This document shows, one piece after another, positions 63,347-64,000 of a DNA stretch of 64,000 nt. Position 1 is the first letter of the stretch; every line of letters starts with the position of its first letter. Made by a program: the position numbers and the translations under genes. Source of the DNA: Streptomyces sp. NBC_01485 (GTDB lineage Bacteria; Actinomycetota; Actinomycetes; Streptomycetales; Streptomycetaceae); the NCBI RefSeq assembly GCF_036227125.1, contig NZ_CP109435.1, forward strand, positions 1,612,001 to 1,676,000, given 5' to 3'. Below the pieces are notes generated by a model, which saw only the letters and a program-made list of their open reading frames with translations, searched no databases and had not been told where the DNA came from.

Positions 63347-64000
63347 GAATGCTCTTCGTGGCGGCGGGCAGCCCGGCGACGGTCTTCGCCCTGGCACCGC
63401 TCGCCACCGCCGCTCGCAACGCGGGCCACCAGGTGGTCATGGCCGCGAACGACGACATGGTCCCGGTCATCACCTCCTCGGGCCTGCCGGGCGTCGCGAC
63501 CACCGAGCTGCCGATCCGGCACTTCATCACCACGGACCGGGCCGGCAACCCCGAGGAGATTCCTTCCGATCCGGTCGAGCAGGCCCTGTTCACCGGGCGC
63601 TGGTTCGCCCGCATGGCCGCCTCGAGTCTGCCGCGGATGCTGGAGTTCTGCCGCGCCTGGCGGCCCGACCTGATCGTCGGCGGCACGATGAGCTACGTCG
63701 CCCCGCTGCTCGCCCTGCACCTCGGCGTGCCGCATGTGCGCCAGACCTGGGACGCCATCGAGGCCGACGGCATCCATCCCGGCGCCGGCGCCGAACTCCG
63801 GCCGGAACTAGCAGAGTTCGGCCTTGACCGACTGCCCGACCCCGATGTCTTCGTGGACATCTGCCCGCCGAGCCTGCGGCCGGCGGGCGCCGCCCCGGCC
63901 CGGCCGATGCGGTATGTCCCGGCCAACGCCCAGCGGCGGCTGGAACCCTGGATGTACAGCCGGGGCGAGCGCCGCCGCGTCCTGGTGACGTCCGGGAGCC
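63343..64000 (+). CDS. C-glycosyltransferase, UrdGT2-like (cut by window end)
   Basis: The first 219 residues of a GT-B enzyme. The sequence closely matches UrdGT2 as I remember it: start M-L-F-V-A-A-G-S-P-A-T-V-F-A-L, then D-L-I-V-G-G-T-M-S-Y-V-A-P-L-L, and V-L-V-T-S-G-S at the edge. UrdGT2 attaches D-olivose to C-9 of the angucyclinone by a C-C bond. The GTG at 63343 overlaps the epimerase stop by 4 nt. The nucleotide-sugar lobe lies beyond the window. Confidence 0.92.
   Translation, partial: MRMLFVAAGSPATVFALAPLATAARNAGHQVVMAANDDMVPVITSSGLPGVATTELPIRHFITTDRAGNPEEIPSDPVEQALFTGRWFARMAASSLPRMLEFCRAWRPDLIVGGTMSYVAPLLALHLGVPHVRQTWDAIEADGIHPGAGAELRPELAEFGLDRLPDPDVFVDICPPSLRPAGAAPARPMRYVPANAQRRLEPWMYSRGERRRVLVTSGS

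Overview
The window is very high-GC actinobacterial DNA. The left 25 kb closely matches the Streptomyces chromosome core: the N-terminus of thrS, the sporulation gene ssgB (a 137-residue SsgB, recognised by sequence), Tat-dependent secretion, sugar ABC importers without their own ATPase, and many small SCO-type conserved proteins. From memory, thrS and ssgB lie close together in the S. coelicolor chromosome, so this segment is probably syntenic. Gene calls come from reading frames, motifs and start-site context only; no database search was run.

Region 1 (1-25179, core). thrS (partial), two coupled conserved proteins, a DEDDh exonuclease, tRNA-Val(CAC), an SRPBCC protein and a large SCO7613-type membrane protein come first. 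Next is a leftward operon for import and cleavage of a pectin-type sugar (substrate-binding protein, two permeases, YesL, exo-rhamnogalacturonan-lyase-like enzyme) with a LacI-type operator upstream. After it come a 7-bp minisatellite, a second tRNA-Val(CAC), ssgB, a CGNR regulator, a DsbA-like protein, a GNAT protein, a pabB/pabC-like pair, a tRNA Gly-Cys-Val-Val-Val array, a phosphotransferase and a membrane Ser/Thr kinase. The core ends at about 25.2 kb, where only a decayed TPR-regulator remnant is left.

Region 2 (25687-43092, unusual reducing PKS locus). A leftward, translationally coupled operon encodes an AT-ACP protein, a 2067-residue megasynthase (FabL-like enoyl reductase, KS, Cys-less KS/CLF, KR, DH), a P450, a KR-pseudoDH protein, a second P450 and a carotenoid-cleavage-oxygenase-like protein. 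A divergent aldehyde dehydrogenase/SDR pair flanks it, and a small LuxR-type DNA-binding protein precedes it. The domain logic resembles PUFA synthases more than modular PKSs. A reasonable model is that the PKS makes a polyene or partly reduced chain, the P450s oxidise it, and the carotenoid oxygenase cleaves it to an aldehyde that the ALDH turns into an acid.

Region 3 (43406-50053, export, redox and regulation). Two MFS exporters, an old-yellow-enzyme-type reductase and an FMN reductase read leftward from a TetR-family gene, across a spacer holding two nested inverted repeats. A zinc-ribbon/HTH protein follows.

Region 4 (50377-64000, angucycline locus). The rightward order is PgaE/UrdE-like oxygenase, cyclase, KS-alpha, CLF, ACP, KR, aromatase, UrdM/PgaM-like oxygenase-SDR fusion with an internal start, MFS exporter, two O-glycosyltransferase-like genes, a sugar 3,5-epimerase and a UrdGT2-like C-glycosyltransferase cut by the window edge. 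The product should be a C-glycosylated angucycline. The adjacent Region 2 raises the possibility of a hybrid angucycline-polyene product, for which simocyclinone is a chemical precedent, but two independent clusters side by side remain possible.
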